A stretch of DNA of 64,000 nt from Pholiota molesta (GCA_014925825.1 JACGCK010000001.1:1302001-1366000), one strand, 5' to 3'. Positions 47,648-60,200 are shown, numbered from the stretch's first letter. The notes: generated by a model from the letters alone, not told the origin. Numbers and translations: made by a program.

Positions 47648-47856
47648 GGGAGGGGGGATGGAGATTACTGCTATGGTACACTATGCCAATACATATGTAG
47701 CGCGTTGGACAAATGATGATGAGCGAGCGTATATGACCTTGAGATGCCGCCGAGGACGCAAGTACGGAAGCCGGCTGATTTGTGGTGATTTGTCAAAGTG
47801 ATGTGTCAGACGGGCTGGTGTGCATTTAGGGTGGCGGGCTGTTCTGTTTTATCTTC

Positions 47857-49328
47857 ATGGCACCGTCCTTGCTTTCGCCCCCAAAGTCCCGCACCCGCGC
47901 CTCCTCCACCAGCCTGCGCCCCGCCCCCGTCTGCCACTCCCTTGGCCGCCGTCGCTCCACCTCCTTTCTGCGCGTGGATGACGACGCCTGCGCACCCACC
48001 GCGCCCCCAACCGAACCACCGCCCACCATGCTCGCCTGGTTCGTCTCCCACTGGCTGCACCTCCCCGACAAGCACTCGCTCTCCTGGTCCACGCCCTCCT
48101 CGCCCCGCTCCAGCTCGGACGAGTTCATCCTCCCGCTCTCCGCCTCCGCCACCACCGTCTCCTTCGCCGTCTCCGAGCCCACCAAGCCCAGCCCGCGTCC
48201 CTTTCGCTGGCGCTCTCCGGTGCGTACATCCCTGCCCGTGTGCACACGCTGCTGACCCGTCTGCAGATACATGCACCTATTCTCTTCGTTGTTCTGCTCT
48301 TTCCTATTTCGACAGCGCTCGTGCTCTGGTGTCTGTCCACCCTCCCCATCTCTCTCTCCTGGCCCCACAACATCGTCGACCTCGCCCAGCTTGGCCGCGA
48401 ACTCCACGCCTACACCCAAAGCGGCCCCGGCCCCCTCTCCCATGTCGTCGGCGTCATGGCCATCTCTGCCGTCTGGAAACATGCCTGGTCCATTCCGGGT
48501 AGCGTGCTATGGGTATGTCCTCCGCTTCCTTTTTTAGCCTAGTGTCTGATCTCGCTCGTGTGCAGAATGTCCTCGGTGGTGCTCTCTTTTCCCCCCTCTA
48601 CGCCACCGTTCTTCTCACCTCACTGACAACCGTGGGTTCCATCTGTGCTTCTCTCCTCTCTGCTCCCCTCGGTCCTTTCCTCGCAAAAATATTTCCTCGA
48701 GCGCTAGACATGACCAGAAGCGCACTTGGGGGCGACTCAGAATCCGTTTCGGATCTTTCCGGCAATCCCCCAAATCGTCCGCCTGGGTCAGGCTCTCCGT
48801 CCTTCGCCTGATTGGTGTCGTTCCCTGGTCTGGAATCAACATCGCCTGCGGTGTATGTGGTGTACCGCTTGTGGACTGCATGCTCGGCACCTTCATTGGA
48901 TGCCTACCATGGACCGCAGTCACTTGCCAGGTGCGTCCCTATTTATTATCTGTGAAACTGTGCCGCAGGTCGACTAATTTCATCCCTGACGTCAGATCGG
49001 AGATATTCTTCAAACGGTAGCATCCTCGCCAAACCAGACGTCTAAGACAGTGTCGTCCCTGCTCACTACCCCAGAAATCGTTTTGAAGCTTGTCTTCCTA
49101 TCTATACTGTCTCTCGCCCCTATTCTTGGCCGCCGTCAATTGCGTTCACTGCTCTCGAATCAACCCCGCTCTGCTGACACTGTCAAGGACCCCCGATGGA
49201 CATGGATCCAGGACTGGCGTACTAGATTAGCTTCTCGATCACGATCACGCGGGAGAGAACAGGATCAACAAACTCTTATCTTTTTGGTCGACGAGAAGAG
49301 ACAACTTGAACACCTCGAGGGTTCATGA
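47857..49328 (+). CDS. TVP38: Tvp38/TMEM64 (DedA/VTT domain) membrane protein
   Basis: The start at 47857 gives a basic, Ser/Pro-rich cytosolic N-terminus. Splicing at about 48221-48266 adds the first helix (APILFVVLLFPISTALVLWCL). The VTT core is recognisable: VWKHAWSIPGSVLW, then NVLGGALFSPLYATVLLTSLTTVGSICASLLSAPLG. A further exon, reached by an intron near 48770, supplies VRLSVLRLIGVVPWSGINIACGVCGVPLVDCMLGTFIGCLPWTAVTCQIGD. The tail is basic and ends at 49328. This family sits in Golgi and vesicle membranes and has been linked to lipid scrambling in related proteins. Four introns are needed. The proline-rich first exon is GC-rich with open frames on both strands. Confidence 0.85.
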
Positions 49329-50022
49329 TTTTCGAGCGACGCAAACCACTGGCGCGCCTTAGCCCACTGGCGAATACACTTTACACATGCTCTGTGGGGG
49401 CGATTGAAGAGCTCTCCCATTGCATAACCCTTTCCATTCCATCCTGCTCTTCATCTATATATATCAGTCACCGCCATCATCGCCGTGATCCGTGATATAA
49501 CGCGGTGTTCATCACCTGCATCACTATATCACGCCATCCCTTTCCAGCCCTTTCCGCCATTCTGCTCTTACGATCAGTCATGACGTGTATCTTATATCGT
49601 TCAGTAAAAGGCAACAAGCCCTCCCAACATCCATCTTGTCTACGCACACAAGCCCACACACACCCCATCTCTATCCTCTCGCTATCTTCTTCATGACCGT
49701 AATGAACCTACACTTTGTTTGTTTTCCTAATTACGCTCATCTTTTTCGCTAATTTGGCTAACCTGGACCCATACTCCTCCATCCATCACCTTACTTACTT
49801 ACTTGCAATTGCGGCTTCGTCTCATGAAATGTATACCCTCTCATAGTCCAATCATACTTGAAATCTTCAGGAAGCATTTTAATTGTTCGATTTATGCGAA
49901 ATTAAATAAGATATGGTAATATGCGACGGTAAGGGTCCCAAAACTCTACTAGATACATTGGATGGACGCATGAGGGATAATATGCCTCGAGATATCGTAA
50001 ACAAGAAGTATATAAGCATACT
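49329..50022. other. Convergent spacer TVP38 / SAL1
   Basis: This 694 bp region separates two convergent stop codons. It holds pyrimidine-rich and AT-rich sequence and should contain both 3' UTRs. No tRNA, repeat or exon is recognised. Confidence 0.5.
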
Positions 50023-52436
50023 TTAAACGCCAAGTCTATCATATGTGTGAGCAACAGTCTAGGAAATAGAAACGCATCAAAACATACCTCCGTTTTGTGT
50101 GCTCATACACTACATAAGAAATGGACACCGCAGGCACAACCTTGAGATCTATCAAATCACCATGACAAGAATATAGAAGGCTATAAGCTGACCTTTGCCA
50201 GTGTAGGGAATAGACCTCTATAGAAACCTCTCCAGCCATCCGCCACCCATGTCTTCCTGGCCACGTCCCAAGGGCCCGTATATGTCTGCGGGTGCCCAGA
50301 AGACCCAGACGCCTGCAGCCGCGTGCGAACGAGGTTCAGCGGATAAACACTCGTCGCACCGACGCTGCCCGATATGCTTCCGAAAGCGAGCAGAGCAAGC
50401 ACGCCTGGTTCTTGCTTTCCTGTCGATCGCTGATACGCCTGCTTCAGTGCTTCAAATGTGCTCATATCGATTGCCGAGTATCTGCGGGGGAAAAGCGATT
50501 CTCGTTAATGAAAGCAATTGATGCTGTTAGCGATGCGATTAGCGTACGGGAACACCCCCACCAGGCCGATCTAGAAATTACGACGTAGGTAAACGTTCAG
50601 TAATTTCATCTACGAAAATGGATTCGAAGCGTACAGTAAGACCACGGTAATATCTCCGAATGCCTCCTAGAGCCCATACATGCCGCATGGCATCAAGTAA
50701 GTGACGTTTTTGTTGACCCGTATTACTCATCATTTGCGTCTAAAAATCAAGAACTCGTTATCTGTATCCAAAGTTCCCTGAAGAATAAAATACCTTCAAT
50801 GTCTCTATAGGGTAAATACCTATTGGACGGTCAAGGTTTTAGGTAAGGAATAGACAAAAATATGCCGTGCTCACTTAGTTGACTGCTGATACCACCTATC
50901 CCACCAGACAGAAATCGACTAAACCCGCTGATATCGCGAGAATCCTCCACCTTGTCATAGTATTTTGCGAAGGCCCGTTTCTGTGTCAAAGTATGCCGCA
51001 AAGGGATGGTTCTCAGCTATCGGCGATACTTTGTGATGAAAATGCACTGACGGAGGACTCGTACGCGAAAAACTTGATGGCTGATTCCGGAAAAATCTTA
51101 GCTACGGAAAGGCCATTGCCTGTCCAGAACGCGAGGAGTCCGCCTTCGGAATAGATACGTGCTATCGCATTGCCAATTATTCTGAGGCCCGTATGCCTTG
51201 TTTGTCCGGATAAGGACGGCCCGCCGAGTTCCGGTGGGCGTGTAATGAGAAAGATTTTGAGGCGGTCGAAAGGTGCAGTACACGTTCGTGAGACTAAAAG
51301 CAACGGTCATTCGCGCAGAAGTGTGCAAAAGGCGAGCAACGTACCTGCGCCTGCAATTCCTCCTGCAAAAAGAAATTTCAGCGCCGTATGGCCCTCCAAG
51401 AAATGATGCTGGGGTTCATCCACGTCTTGATAGTCGTCGAGATAGCCATATTCCTCGTCAATGTCAACGTCCATCGCTTTACTTGATGACGCCGACGGGG
51501 ATGGATATGAAGTGAAGTCATAAATCAAAGGAGAGGGAGGTTTGTCTTCGGCACTGAGGCTGACGTCGCCTTGAGGCAATGAGCTTTGCATCATCACAGA
51601 CGTGCACGAATATTTTATAAATAATTACCTTCCATGTTAACACGGGCAGCGCCGCGTCCATCATCGCCCATATATTTCCGCATCTCGTAATATTTGTAGA
51701 TCTCGGCGGGGGATATTTTCCGGGGCAAAAGAATGAAGAAGTTGCGAAATTCGTCAAAGGTGATGTGAGGAGAGTGTTCGATCGTGGACACGGAGGCCAT
51801 AAAATCCGCTATTGTTGAAGGAGGTGGTCTAATCCCTGAAGCCGAGAGAATAAGAATGCAGACAGAACAAGAAACTAAAGCTATGTACTTACCACTTTTA
51901 CTCAGAGCGTTTTGCAACTCCTGCTCGTCAATTTGACCATTTCCGTCAAGGTCTAATTCGTTGTGAAAGATATGCCAAAGTTCTTCATTGACATGATGAG
52001 CTATCAAGTGCGTCTTAGAGATAGATCACGACTTACCTGTTTCCTTTGCCTCGGCATAGTTTTTGAACTCTGACCATTCTATATGGCGTGGTCGGGACCC
52101 AGAAGGACCCGCACAGTGAAGCAAGAGCTCATTGTCATAAGTAGCTTTCAAAGATTCAGCTTCTGCCGAGCTGATACTACTAGAGCGAGCGGGTTTTGAG
52201 GACTCGGGGTTGAAGGGCTGGAGCACTTCTGGCAATGATTTCCATAGTTCCAGCAACATCCGTTTTCTATTCTCTCTGCCCTCCGCTTCGCGAAACTCTT
52301 CCAAAGTATGCGGGTGCGATATTGCATCAGAGCGAAGGCGGGGTATGAATGGTCGGTTTGGGGGGATCAATAGGTCATCTGAATGCTGCCCTTGAGGGTT
52401 ATCTATTGCCGATTCCGGGGCATGGGATTCTGGCAT
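50023..52436 (-). CDS. SAL1: Calcium-binding mitochondrial carrier (SCaMC/Sal1 type)
   Basis: Sal1/SCaMC proteins exchange ATP-Mg and phosphate across the inner mitochondrial membrane under calcium control. The start at 52436 gives MPESHAPESAIDNPQGQ. The N-terminal half has EF-hand-like units: RPRHIEWSEFKNYAE, a canonical DLDGNGQIDEQEL loop, and HITFDEFRNFFILLP. The carrier half starts FLFAGGIAGA with VSRTCTAPFDRLKIFLI, a P-x-D/E-x-x-K/R signature. The second repeat ends AKIFPESAIKFFAYE, and the third has GSVGATSVYPLNLVRTRLQASG. The last exon is short: a 52 nt intron joins YEHTKR to RLGV-stop at 50023. About ten introns occur. One EF-hand has all calcium ligands; the others look weaker. Confidence 0.9.
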
Positions 52437-52718
52437 TATGAGGACGAAAAAGAGGAGAGATATGTAGTGCTGGAAACGTATGCAGTCAGACGAGGTGCTA
52501 TCTATGTTGGATGATGGTGAGATATGGGGTTCGCGCGTGTGCAGAGAGCCCCGCTCTCATAGGGACATGGCCATGTCGGGAGAGGTTGAGAGTGCACTCC
52601 ACTTGCCAAATTAGCCGCATCATCCTCCGTTCTGCTTACATACGTCACTTCGCCTGCAAATTGTTCAACGCACAAGAATCTTGCAATTGGATTCAACATT
52701 AATCTACACCCTTATATA

Positions 52719-54379
52719 TTATTTGCATATGTTCATAGATCTCCAAACCTTCTTTGCCCATTTTCTCAGCCCGGATTTCCACGATGGTCCACCATGGACA
52801 GATATCATAGATGTATGGTCCTGAACAATGATATTGACTGCGACTTTCCTCTGCGGTATAAGGGCTTGATAGTTGTTATACACTGCTTGATCTGACGGGT
52901 GGCCTTCCCCCGAGACCATCCCATGGTAGAAGGTGTTGTCGAGACAGCGTTTTTTCAGTACGAAAGGAATGAGTAGCGGTAATTGAACCGCCGGATCGCG
53001 TCTGGTAATAATAGTGACTGGAAGGATTGTTGTGATGATATGACATCCCTCTGTTAGTCGGTACATCTAACTGGCTGATACTTCTTTCCGTGTTCATTCC
53101 TAGGGAGGAAAGCTCTGGTCGTTGACTTTTGGATCGCAGCGGAGGAGTCGGAGGCCTGTAATCCTACAAAATTGCATCAGAGGTCAATACATGTGTCGCA
53201 AAGGAATGAACAATTTGTTATCACCCGTGGTAAGCCGCGTCCACGGGAAGACTGAGTTCCCGGAAGGGTTGCATAAGAGCCCTCGTATCCATGACCTTTG
53301 ATACTGGGATCCTTTTCTTTCTTACTAGGCAGATCCTTTGGAATGTTTCAATATCGCGCTGTTGATGAACGGGCATGCATCTACTCACTGTAGATGAAAT
53401 GGGCGGCTGGTGTACGTCCTCGTCCTTTCGCGGCTGTGCGGAAGCTGGTCGTTCTTTCGCGATCACTTCCTCAGAAGTTCTCTCTGCCAATATTTCTCGC
53501 CAGTTGTTCGGCAACTACAATTTCAATATACAATGCGACGCACTTCAGTCACAGACAACAAATTCACGGTGAAATGGCGAAGACGTACAGGTGGTATATC
53601 TTTTTCAAGCTGCTTCGAAGGGAACTGTTCGTGTGGGTCTTCCTGTGGTAGAGGAGGCAGACCGAGTAGGGATGAATGCCCTTCAGAACCCTTCTTTTCA
53701 ACTGATATTTCCACCCAATTACCAGGCAACTAAAAAATAGAATGTCGCTTAGCAATGGAGTATATTTCGATAAACAAAGTGGCGAACTGGAGGAATTTCC
53801 TTCTCAATTATGTTCCAGGAATTTAATTCTTCTGAGTGTTTTGGGAGTGACGGGGGTGGAGGAGGAAATTCTGACCGGTAATTTGCTCCAGGCGTCCGTT
53901 GCCCAATTTTGCTCAACGACGCGTCCTGGTAAATGAGAGGAAGTACAACACAACCGCAATCAGACTACACTCACAAGCGAAACACCTTTTTCGACTTGGT
54001 TGAGTGCGTCAAACAGCTCCGGAAGTTCCTGGTTAGCAGGATGCGGGGATGGTACATAAACAGGGACGGGCTTCCGGTAGCTCATATTGTGCTGCATTAC
54101 GAGGATAGCCAGTAAATCGAAAGCTTCTTTGGATGTATGCTCGTGGAGATATTGATGATGGAAGAGAACGAGAAGACAGAATATATGTAGAGCCTTGGGC
54201 GTCTTTTCGAGCGTCTTCTGTGGAATGCTGGCTACAGCGAAACATAGAAAGAAAGTCACAGGGCAGGACAGAGCGGAGAAGAAATTAGGGCCGATGAATT
54301 CCCCATAAAACAGCATGTGGCTTGAGGGTCCAGCACCCTCATGCTCGACATGAGGAGTGTTCGATCGTACGCGAACCAT
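52719..54379 (-). CDS. Unrecognised multi-exon protein with repeated IPPVR motifs
   Basis: The ATG at 54379 opens an exon with a hydrophobic stretch (FFSALSCPVTFFLCFAVAS), a helical region (LHIFCLLVLFHHQYLHEHTSKEAFDLLAILVMQHN) and YVPSPHPANQELPELFDALNQVEKG. A GTGAGT donor near 53985 joins it to DASLSKIGQRTPGANYRSEFPPPPPS. Two segments share a pattern: EKEIPPVRHFVY near 53785 and EKDIPPVRLRHFT near 53590; LPGNWVEISVE and LPNNWREILAE near 53720 and 53510 also resemble each other. The last long open segment ends at 52719 with HGGPSWKSGLRKWAKKVWR. I know no matching family. Exon edges and even the unity of the gene are uncertain. Confidence 0.4.
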
Positions 54380-54918
54380 GGAGATGCAACCCGCTGCGCG
54401 CAGACACGAAGCTGAAAGAATGCGCCATTAGGTATCTTTCCTTAACTGCGTGGAAAGCGTGTCAGAAAACGGCGGTGTCGCAGGCGAATTTGTCAAGATC
54501 GCAGGGGCAGAATTTGTATTGAATGAAGTTTACATGCGCTACAAGTAGGACTTGGATCGGATGCGATGCAACTTGAATGAAATACAAGCTGCCAACCGTG
54601 TGCAGGGCACTTTGCAGTGCATGAGGAACTACCATTGTTACAGTCCGGTTTGAACGATCGAGCATCTATGTACCTAAAAAGAAAACAAAAAGTTAGCACT
54701 TCTTGCCTGTAGTAGTATTGATACGAGTAGTACCACAATATATCATCATCTACCAAAAGAATAATCGATGACACGCGTTTAACACGACCGCTAGTAGCGA
54801 TGTCGCGGTTGATGCATAATGGATGATGAGCGATGTCTGAAGCCTGTTTCCTCGGGAGGGTTTGGCCAAAGTTAGTAACTTACTGAGTGGCTTGAACAAG
54901 GGCCCAGGCGATGGGGAC
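54380..54918. other. Spacer left of the palindrome
   Basis: This 539 bp region lies upstream of the unknown minus-strand gene and up to the palindrome. It presumably holds that gene's promoter. No other gene or repeat is seen. Confidence 0.4.
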
Positions 54919-54921
54919 AAT

Positions 54922-55986
54922 AGGGGAATTCAAAATTGACGAAGTCGCGACTTCAAAGTCATGACTTCACTTTCCCTTGAAGCAGCTCAACTTGATCGAT
55001 TTGAAGACCCCCACTTCGTTTCAATTTTGAAGCGACTTCAGATTCTGCGGGGTTCGAATTTAGTTGATGGCCGTTATAACATGCCAGTCGAGCGCGATTA
55101 GATTATTGATTAAATGACATTTATTGGAATTCTGTAGCTGGTAGGGAGAGTTTTAATTTACAAAATTACATAGAACCACTCTACTTGAGTATAGTTTACC
55201 AAGAAAAACCGGAAAGTGCAAGGGATGGGTAGCTGCACATGCAAGCATCTGGATGATCTTCAGAGAGACTTTGTTGTTCATGGAAAAACAAATGTACTGC
55301 TCCGGGCACCCGTTGCGTTGTTTTATTCAAGCAGGCAGTCTCACAGATGACATGGCCACTTCGTGTGATTTACCATTGTAATTTTTATATTCAAATAACC
55401 CTACAGTAGCCTACAGTAATACTGATAGCTGATTCCGCCCAGCCTTGCGGCTGTACCCCTCGTAGTACCCCGAGCGCGATGCCTATTTTTTCATCACCCG
55501 CGGTAGCGCGAGCATAGACGTCTTTGTCCCGCTGCGGAACGACGCCGCCGATGCAGTATCACCTGCCGCTCTCTAGGACTCCCTCCGGCGACCTAGTTTT
55601 CGGAAATCTCTTAATGGAAGGCGGCCCACATACCTCATTTGAGGGGAGGGGCACACGGCTATGGTCACTGGCAATGGTGGGGAGTATTGGGGAGGTGAGA
55701 TGGCTGAGCGAAAAAAGGGTATATCGCAGACAAAGGGCCGAGACGAGATAAATGCGCGAGAGCGCGGTAAACAACGCGTCGTGTTATCACCTCATGTGAT
55801 TGCGGACGTGTCCGAATATTTCTGACTCCGACGTTCAGGCGTTCTGGAGAAAGTGAAGCAGCCTGAGTAGCTTCACTTTTGAAAGCTTCGCTTAGCGTTG
55901 CTTCACGAAAAAGTGAAGCGTGGGACTTAAAAAAAAACTGAAGTCGCGACTTTTAAGTCGTGACTTCGTCAATTTTGAATTCCCCT
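54922..55986. mobile_element. Non-autonomous TIR element, left copy (1,065 bp)
   Basis: It begins AGGGGAATTCAAAATTGACG and ends in the reverse complement of that sequence. Imperfect TIRs extend about 48 bp and include palindromic AAGTCNNGACTT units. AAT lies directly on both sides (54919-54921 and 55987-55989), a possible 3 bp target duplication; TA is also common to both ends. Subterminal GTGAAGC motifs crowd the right end near 55850-55920. No transposase is visible, so it would need one in trans. The superfamily cannot be assigned safely. Confidence 0.7.
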
Positions 55987-55992
55987 AATAAT

Positions 55993-57057
55993 AGGGGAAT
56001 TCAAAATTGACGAAGTCACGACTTAAAAGTCGCGACTTCAGTTTTTTTTTAAGTCCCACGCTTCACTTTTTCGTGAAGCAACGCTAAGCGAAGCTTTCAA
56101 AAGTGAAGCTACTCAGGCTGCTTCACTTTCTCCAGAACGCCTGAACGTCGGAGTCAGAAATATTCGGACACGTCCGCAATCACATGAGGTGATAACACGA
56201 CGCGTTGTTTACCGCGCTCTCGCGCATTTATCTCGTCTCGGCCCTTTGTCTGCGATATACCCTTTTTTCGCTCAGCCATCTCACCTCCCCAATACTCCCC
56301 ACCATTGCCAGTGACCATAGCCGTGTGCCCCTCCCCTCAAATGAGGTATGTGGGCCGCCTTCCATTAAGAGATTTCCGAAAACTAGGTCGCCGGAGGGAG
56401 TCCTAGAGAGCGGCAGGTGATACTGCATCGGCGGCGTCGTTCCGCAGCGGGACAAAGACGTCTATGCTCGCGCTACCGCGGGTGATGAAAAAATAGGCAT
56501 CGCGCTCGGGGTACTACGAGGGGTACAGCCGCAAGGCTGGGCGGAATCAGCTATCAGTATTACTGTAGGCTACTGTAGGGTTATTTGAATATAAAAATTA
56601 CAATGGTAAATCACACGAAGTGGCCATGTCATCTGTGAGACTGCCTGCTTGAATAAAACAACGCAACGGGTGCCCGGAGCAGTACATTTGTTTTTCCATG
56701 AACAACAAAGTCTCTCTGAAGATCATCCAGATGCTTGCATGTGCAGCTACCCATCCCTTGCACTTTCCGGTTTTTCTTGGTAAACTATACTCAAGTAGAG
56801 TGGTTCTATGTAATTTTGTAAATTAAAACTCTCCCTACCAGCTACAGAATTCCAATAAATGTCATTTAATCAATAATCTAATCGCGCTCGACTGGCATGT
56901 TATAACGGCCATCAACTAAATTCGAACCCCGCAGAATCTGAAGTCGCTTCAAAATTGAAACGAAGTGGGGGTCTTCAAATCGATCAAGTTGAGCTGCTTC
57001 AAGGGAAAGTGAAGTCATGACTTTGAAGTCGCGACTTCGTCAATTTTGAATTCCCCT
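55993..57057. mobile_element. Non-autonomous TIR element, right copy (1,065 bp, inverted)
   Basis: This is the inverted copy of the left unit, separated from it by AATAAT at 55987-55992. Its outer flank is ATT (57058-57060), the complement of AAT. It ends 209 bp before the Argonaute start codon. High identity to its partner implies recent duplication or gene conversion. Confidence 0.7.
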
Positions 57058-57266
57058 ATTAAATAATGACAGCCTGATGACAGCGAAGTGGCCATCTCCA
57101 ATTGTGCGTCACCTGACCACCTATCTATACAATATCTCCCAGAGTCCCAGTAAGTGGCAATCTTTGTTCGTTATCGATGACCTTGACTTCCGATTCCGAT
57201 AAATAGAAGCCGCTGCTACATTGTCCCTTTTTCCCGTTCCCCACGTCGTTTTGAAAACCTCCACTT

Positions 57267-60200
57267 ATGCCTCCCCGCTCAGCTCCCAGAGGCGCCGGAT
57301 TGAGAGGAGGGCGCGGTGGTGCAACGCGCGGCGCTGCAATAGAGATCGGGCTCCCCAGCGACAACTCACATATAACAACTGTGGGTGTCAAACGGCCGAA
57401 CTTTGGAACAGGCGGACGAGAACTACCGATCTTTGTGAATTCCTTTGTGACTACCATTCCAGAGGGCGTAATTCACCATTATGATGGCAAGTCAAGATAT
57501 CACAAAGAGCAGATCTTCACGTACTAACACTTTTTGTAGTTGGTTAGTGTCGAAGTAATGATTTGAAATAACAGGCTCTGAAATCTTCTGAAATATTTCT
57601 AGTCATTTCACCTTCGGAGAAAACGCTTCCCGCTCGTTTGAATATGGACATCATTAAGGAATTGCAGACTGTCGTTGCCCCGACGATTTTTACTCCCCGC
57701 GCCGTGTATGATGGAAGAAAGAACATGTTTGCCGTTCGAGAATTACCTTTCGGCGACAGTAATTTTTTGAAGCAAGTAATTGATTGTTTTATCATTGGCT
57801 CCATCCTGACCACAATTGTAACATGTAGTTTGAGGTCGCCTTAGTAGGCGCTCGAACCGAACCTGTTAATCCGCGTGGACCAAAGGTTTACAAAGTACGA
57901 TTAAATAAGGTCGCAGAAATCAATCCTGAGTAAAATTAAATCATAAACCATTTCTCTGCCTGCTACTCACTTCACTTCCTCAGAGTGCTCAAGCGCTTCA
58001 TTCACGGCGAACAGTCTCATGACAATACAGTCTTAACGGCCATAACGGTGCGCCGGAAATCTTTCCTCGTCTTTATAATTGGGCTCGCTTGCTTATATTT
58101 ACCGCTACCCATCATAGGCACTGAACGTCGTCATTCGCATGGAGCCAACCATGAAATATCCTTTCAATGTTAGATCTTTTTTACGGACAAGGAAACCAAA
58201 GACATTGGCAGTGGCATTCAGCTATGGCGTGGATACTTCCAATCTGTCAGACCCGGAATTCGGCAAATGCTCATCAACATCGATATATCGACGGCCACCA
58301 TGTACAAAAGTGGTTCTCTTCTGAGGCTTTGCCTCGAGTTCCTTCGAAGGGACCACCCTTCCCAAATGTCAAAGCAACATCTTCACGAGCGAGATTTCCT
58401 TCGCCTCCAACGATTTATCTCAGGCATAAGGGTTACGACGGCGGTGCCAGGGGCGGGTGGTCGAGTTACACAAACACCCCGAGTCATCAAGAGACTGACT
58501 CGTATCAGTGCCAGAGAAGAGATGTTCACTCTGCGCGAAGGAGGATCGATGTCTGTTGCAGATTATTTCAAAAATTCCCAAAACCGCCCTCTGCAATTCC
58601 CAGATCTTTTCTGTGCTGAGGTACGACCTAATCTTCTATGCTAGAGGATGGGCGACATTAATCATATCATTATAGGTCGGCTCTGGTGCGAAAATTCCCC
58701 TCGAACTTTGTACGGTACCGCCTGGTCAGATCATGCGCAAACAAATCCCAGCGGAGAAGACGAAAGATGTCCTCGAGTTTGCGACCAAAAAACCAAGAGA
58801 ACGTCTCGAGAGTATCAAGAATGGACTCGATGTTGGTATTTATCTTACGAAGTGCTGAATGAAGATATTAACAGACCTCTTAGGTATTGGCATATTCGCA
58901 ATCCGATTACGTGCGCCAGTTTGGAATGAACGTTTCCTCTACCGGACCATTGAGACTGCAAGCAAGGGTACTGAAACCTCCCACTTTGCGGTACGGTACT
59001 GGAAGCAAACAGCCTACCATTGTGAGTGTTCACATAGACCATCTGTTTTTCCAAGTAGCCTCTGATCTTTTCATCTCAAGGTCCCTAATAATGGATCCTG
59101 GAACATGTAAGTCAAATTCGTAATGATAGCTATATCTATAGCTTTTGCACATGACTAAATCTTGAATTTGTAAAGGGTGGACAAGCGATTCTATAAGCCC
59201 ACCAATCCTATCAACCGATGGGTCTTCGCTATTTTGAAAGTCAGACAAGGTTTTCGCCACCAGTAGCGACAGATGTGATGAGAGGGTTCGTTGAGGGCTG
59301 TAAAGAAGTTGGTAAGATCATATTCCATTTACATTTGATCAGAAACTTAACACGACGCAAAGGCATCAAAATCGAAATGACCAAGATAGTGAGATATGGC
59401 ACAGGGCATACTAAAATCAGGGATTTCTTGAAAGCTATAGGAATGGAGTGCATCAAAGAAATGGGCGGCCCACCGCAACTATATGTCGTCATCCTTCCGG
59501 AAAGTGGTAACGACATATACACTGAAGTCAAATAGTGAGTTTCTCGCTATGGCTGATGACTATGCTGATAAATTACCTGCTTGTAGCTTCGGGGATGTAG
59601 AGGTAGACTGCGCCATTCATACGTATTATGATTTATTAACGAATGCTTCCTTTGCTCCCTTCAGATGGGTGTTCCAACTCAGTGTATGAAAAGTCTCAAA
59701 TGTTCTCGAGCCAAACCACAATATTATGCCAACGTCAGCTTGAAGTAAGCTCATCTCTTTTGGCCATTTCATTCATCAATAACTTTTGTAGGGTCAACGT
59801 CAAGATGGGTGGCATCAACACGATACCCGACCCGTCGTCTGTTTCAGTCCTTACCGATCCACATATGCCAACAATTGTGATGGGTGCGCCTTTTGGTTCA
59901 TTTATCACTCGTAAACTCACCTCCCCTATTTAGGTGCTGATGTTATTCATCCTTCACCTGGCTCGGACGGGCGTCCTTCTTTCACTGCCCTGGTTGGAAA
60001 CGTAGATTCGGATACAGCCAAATATATTGCAGGTCGGTGAATGCCGTGGCCCTAGTAGCATATTTTCTTGATTCGTGTTAGATTCGAGAGTCCAGACCTC
60101 CAGACAGGAAATGATTGCTGATCTTTACCAAATGAGCACGGTCCGTATTATCTTCATTTTCATTTTCATTCTATCTCATGAGTCTTCTTTATATTAGCAT

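Larger units (their letters stand above)
54919..57060. repeat. 2.14 kb palindrome made of two inverted transposon-like units
   Basis: The left arm 54919-55987 is the reverse complement of the right arm 55992-57060, with four unpaired bases (ATAA) at 55988-55991. Equal arm lengths and matched translations in both arms indicate near or complete identity. Each arm is itself a unit with terminal inverted repeats. Read as one piece it is a foldback-type element; read as two it is a tail-to-tail pair. No protein of more than about 75 codons is open inside. Confidence 0.92.

Noticed and set aside
47806..48482. Long antisense frames opposite the first exon of the Tvp38 gene
   Set aside because: They come from GC-rich Ser/Pro codons; the sense strand encodes a recognisable VTT protein.
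55524..56455. Small proteins of 71 and 75 codons in the palindrome arms
   Set aside because: They occur as mirrored pairs by construction, lack domains, and are not convincing genes.
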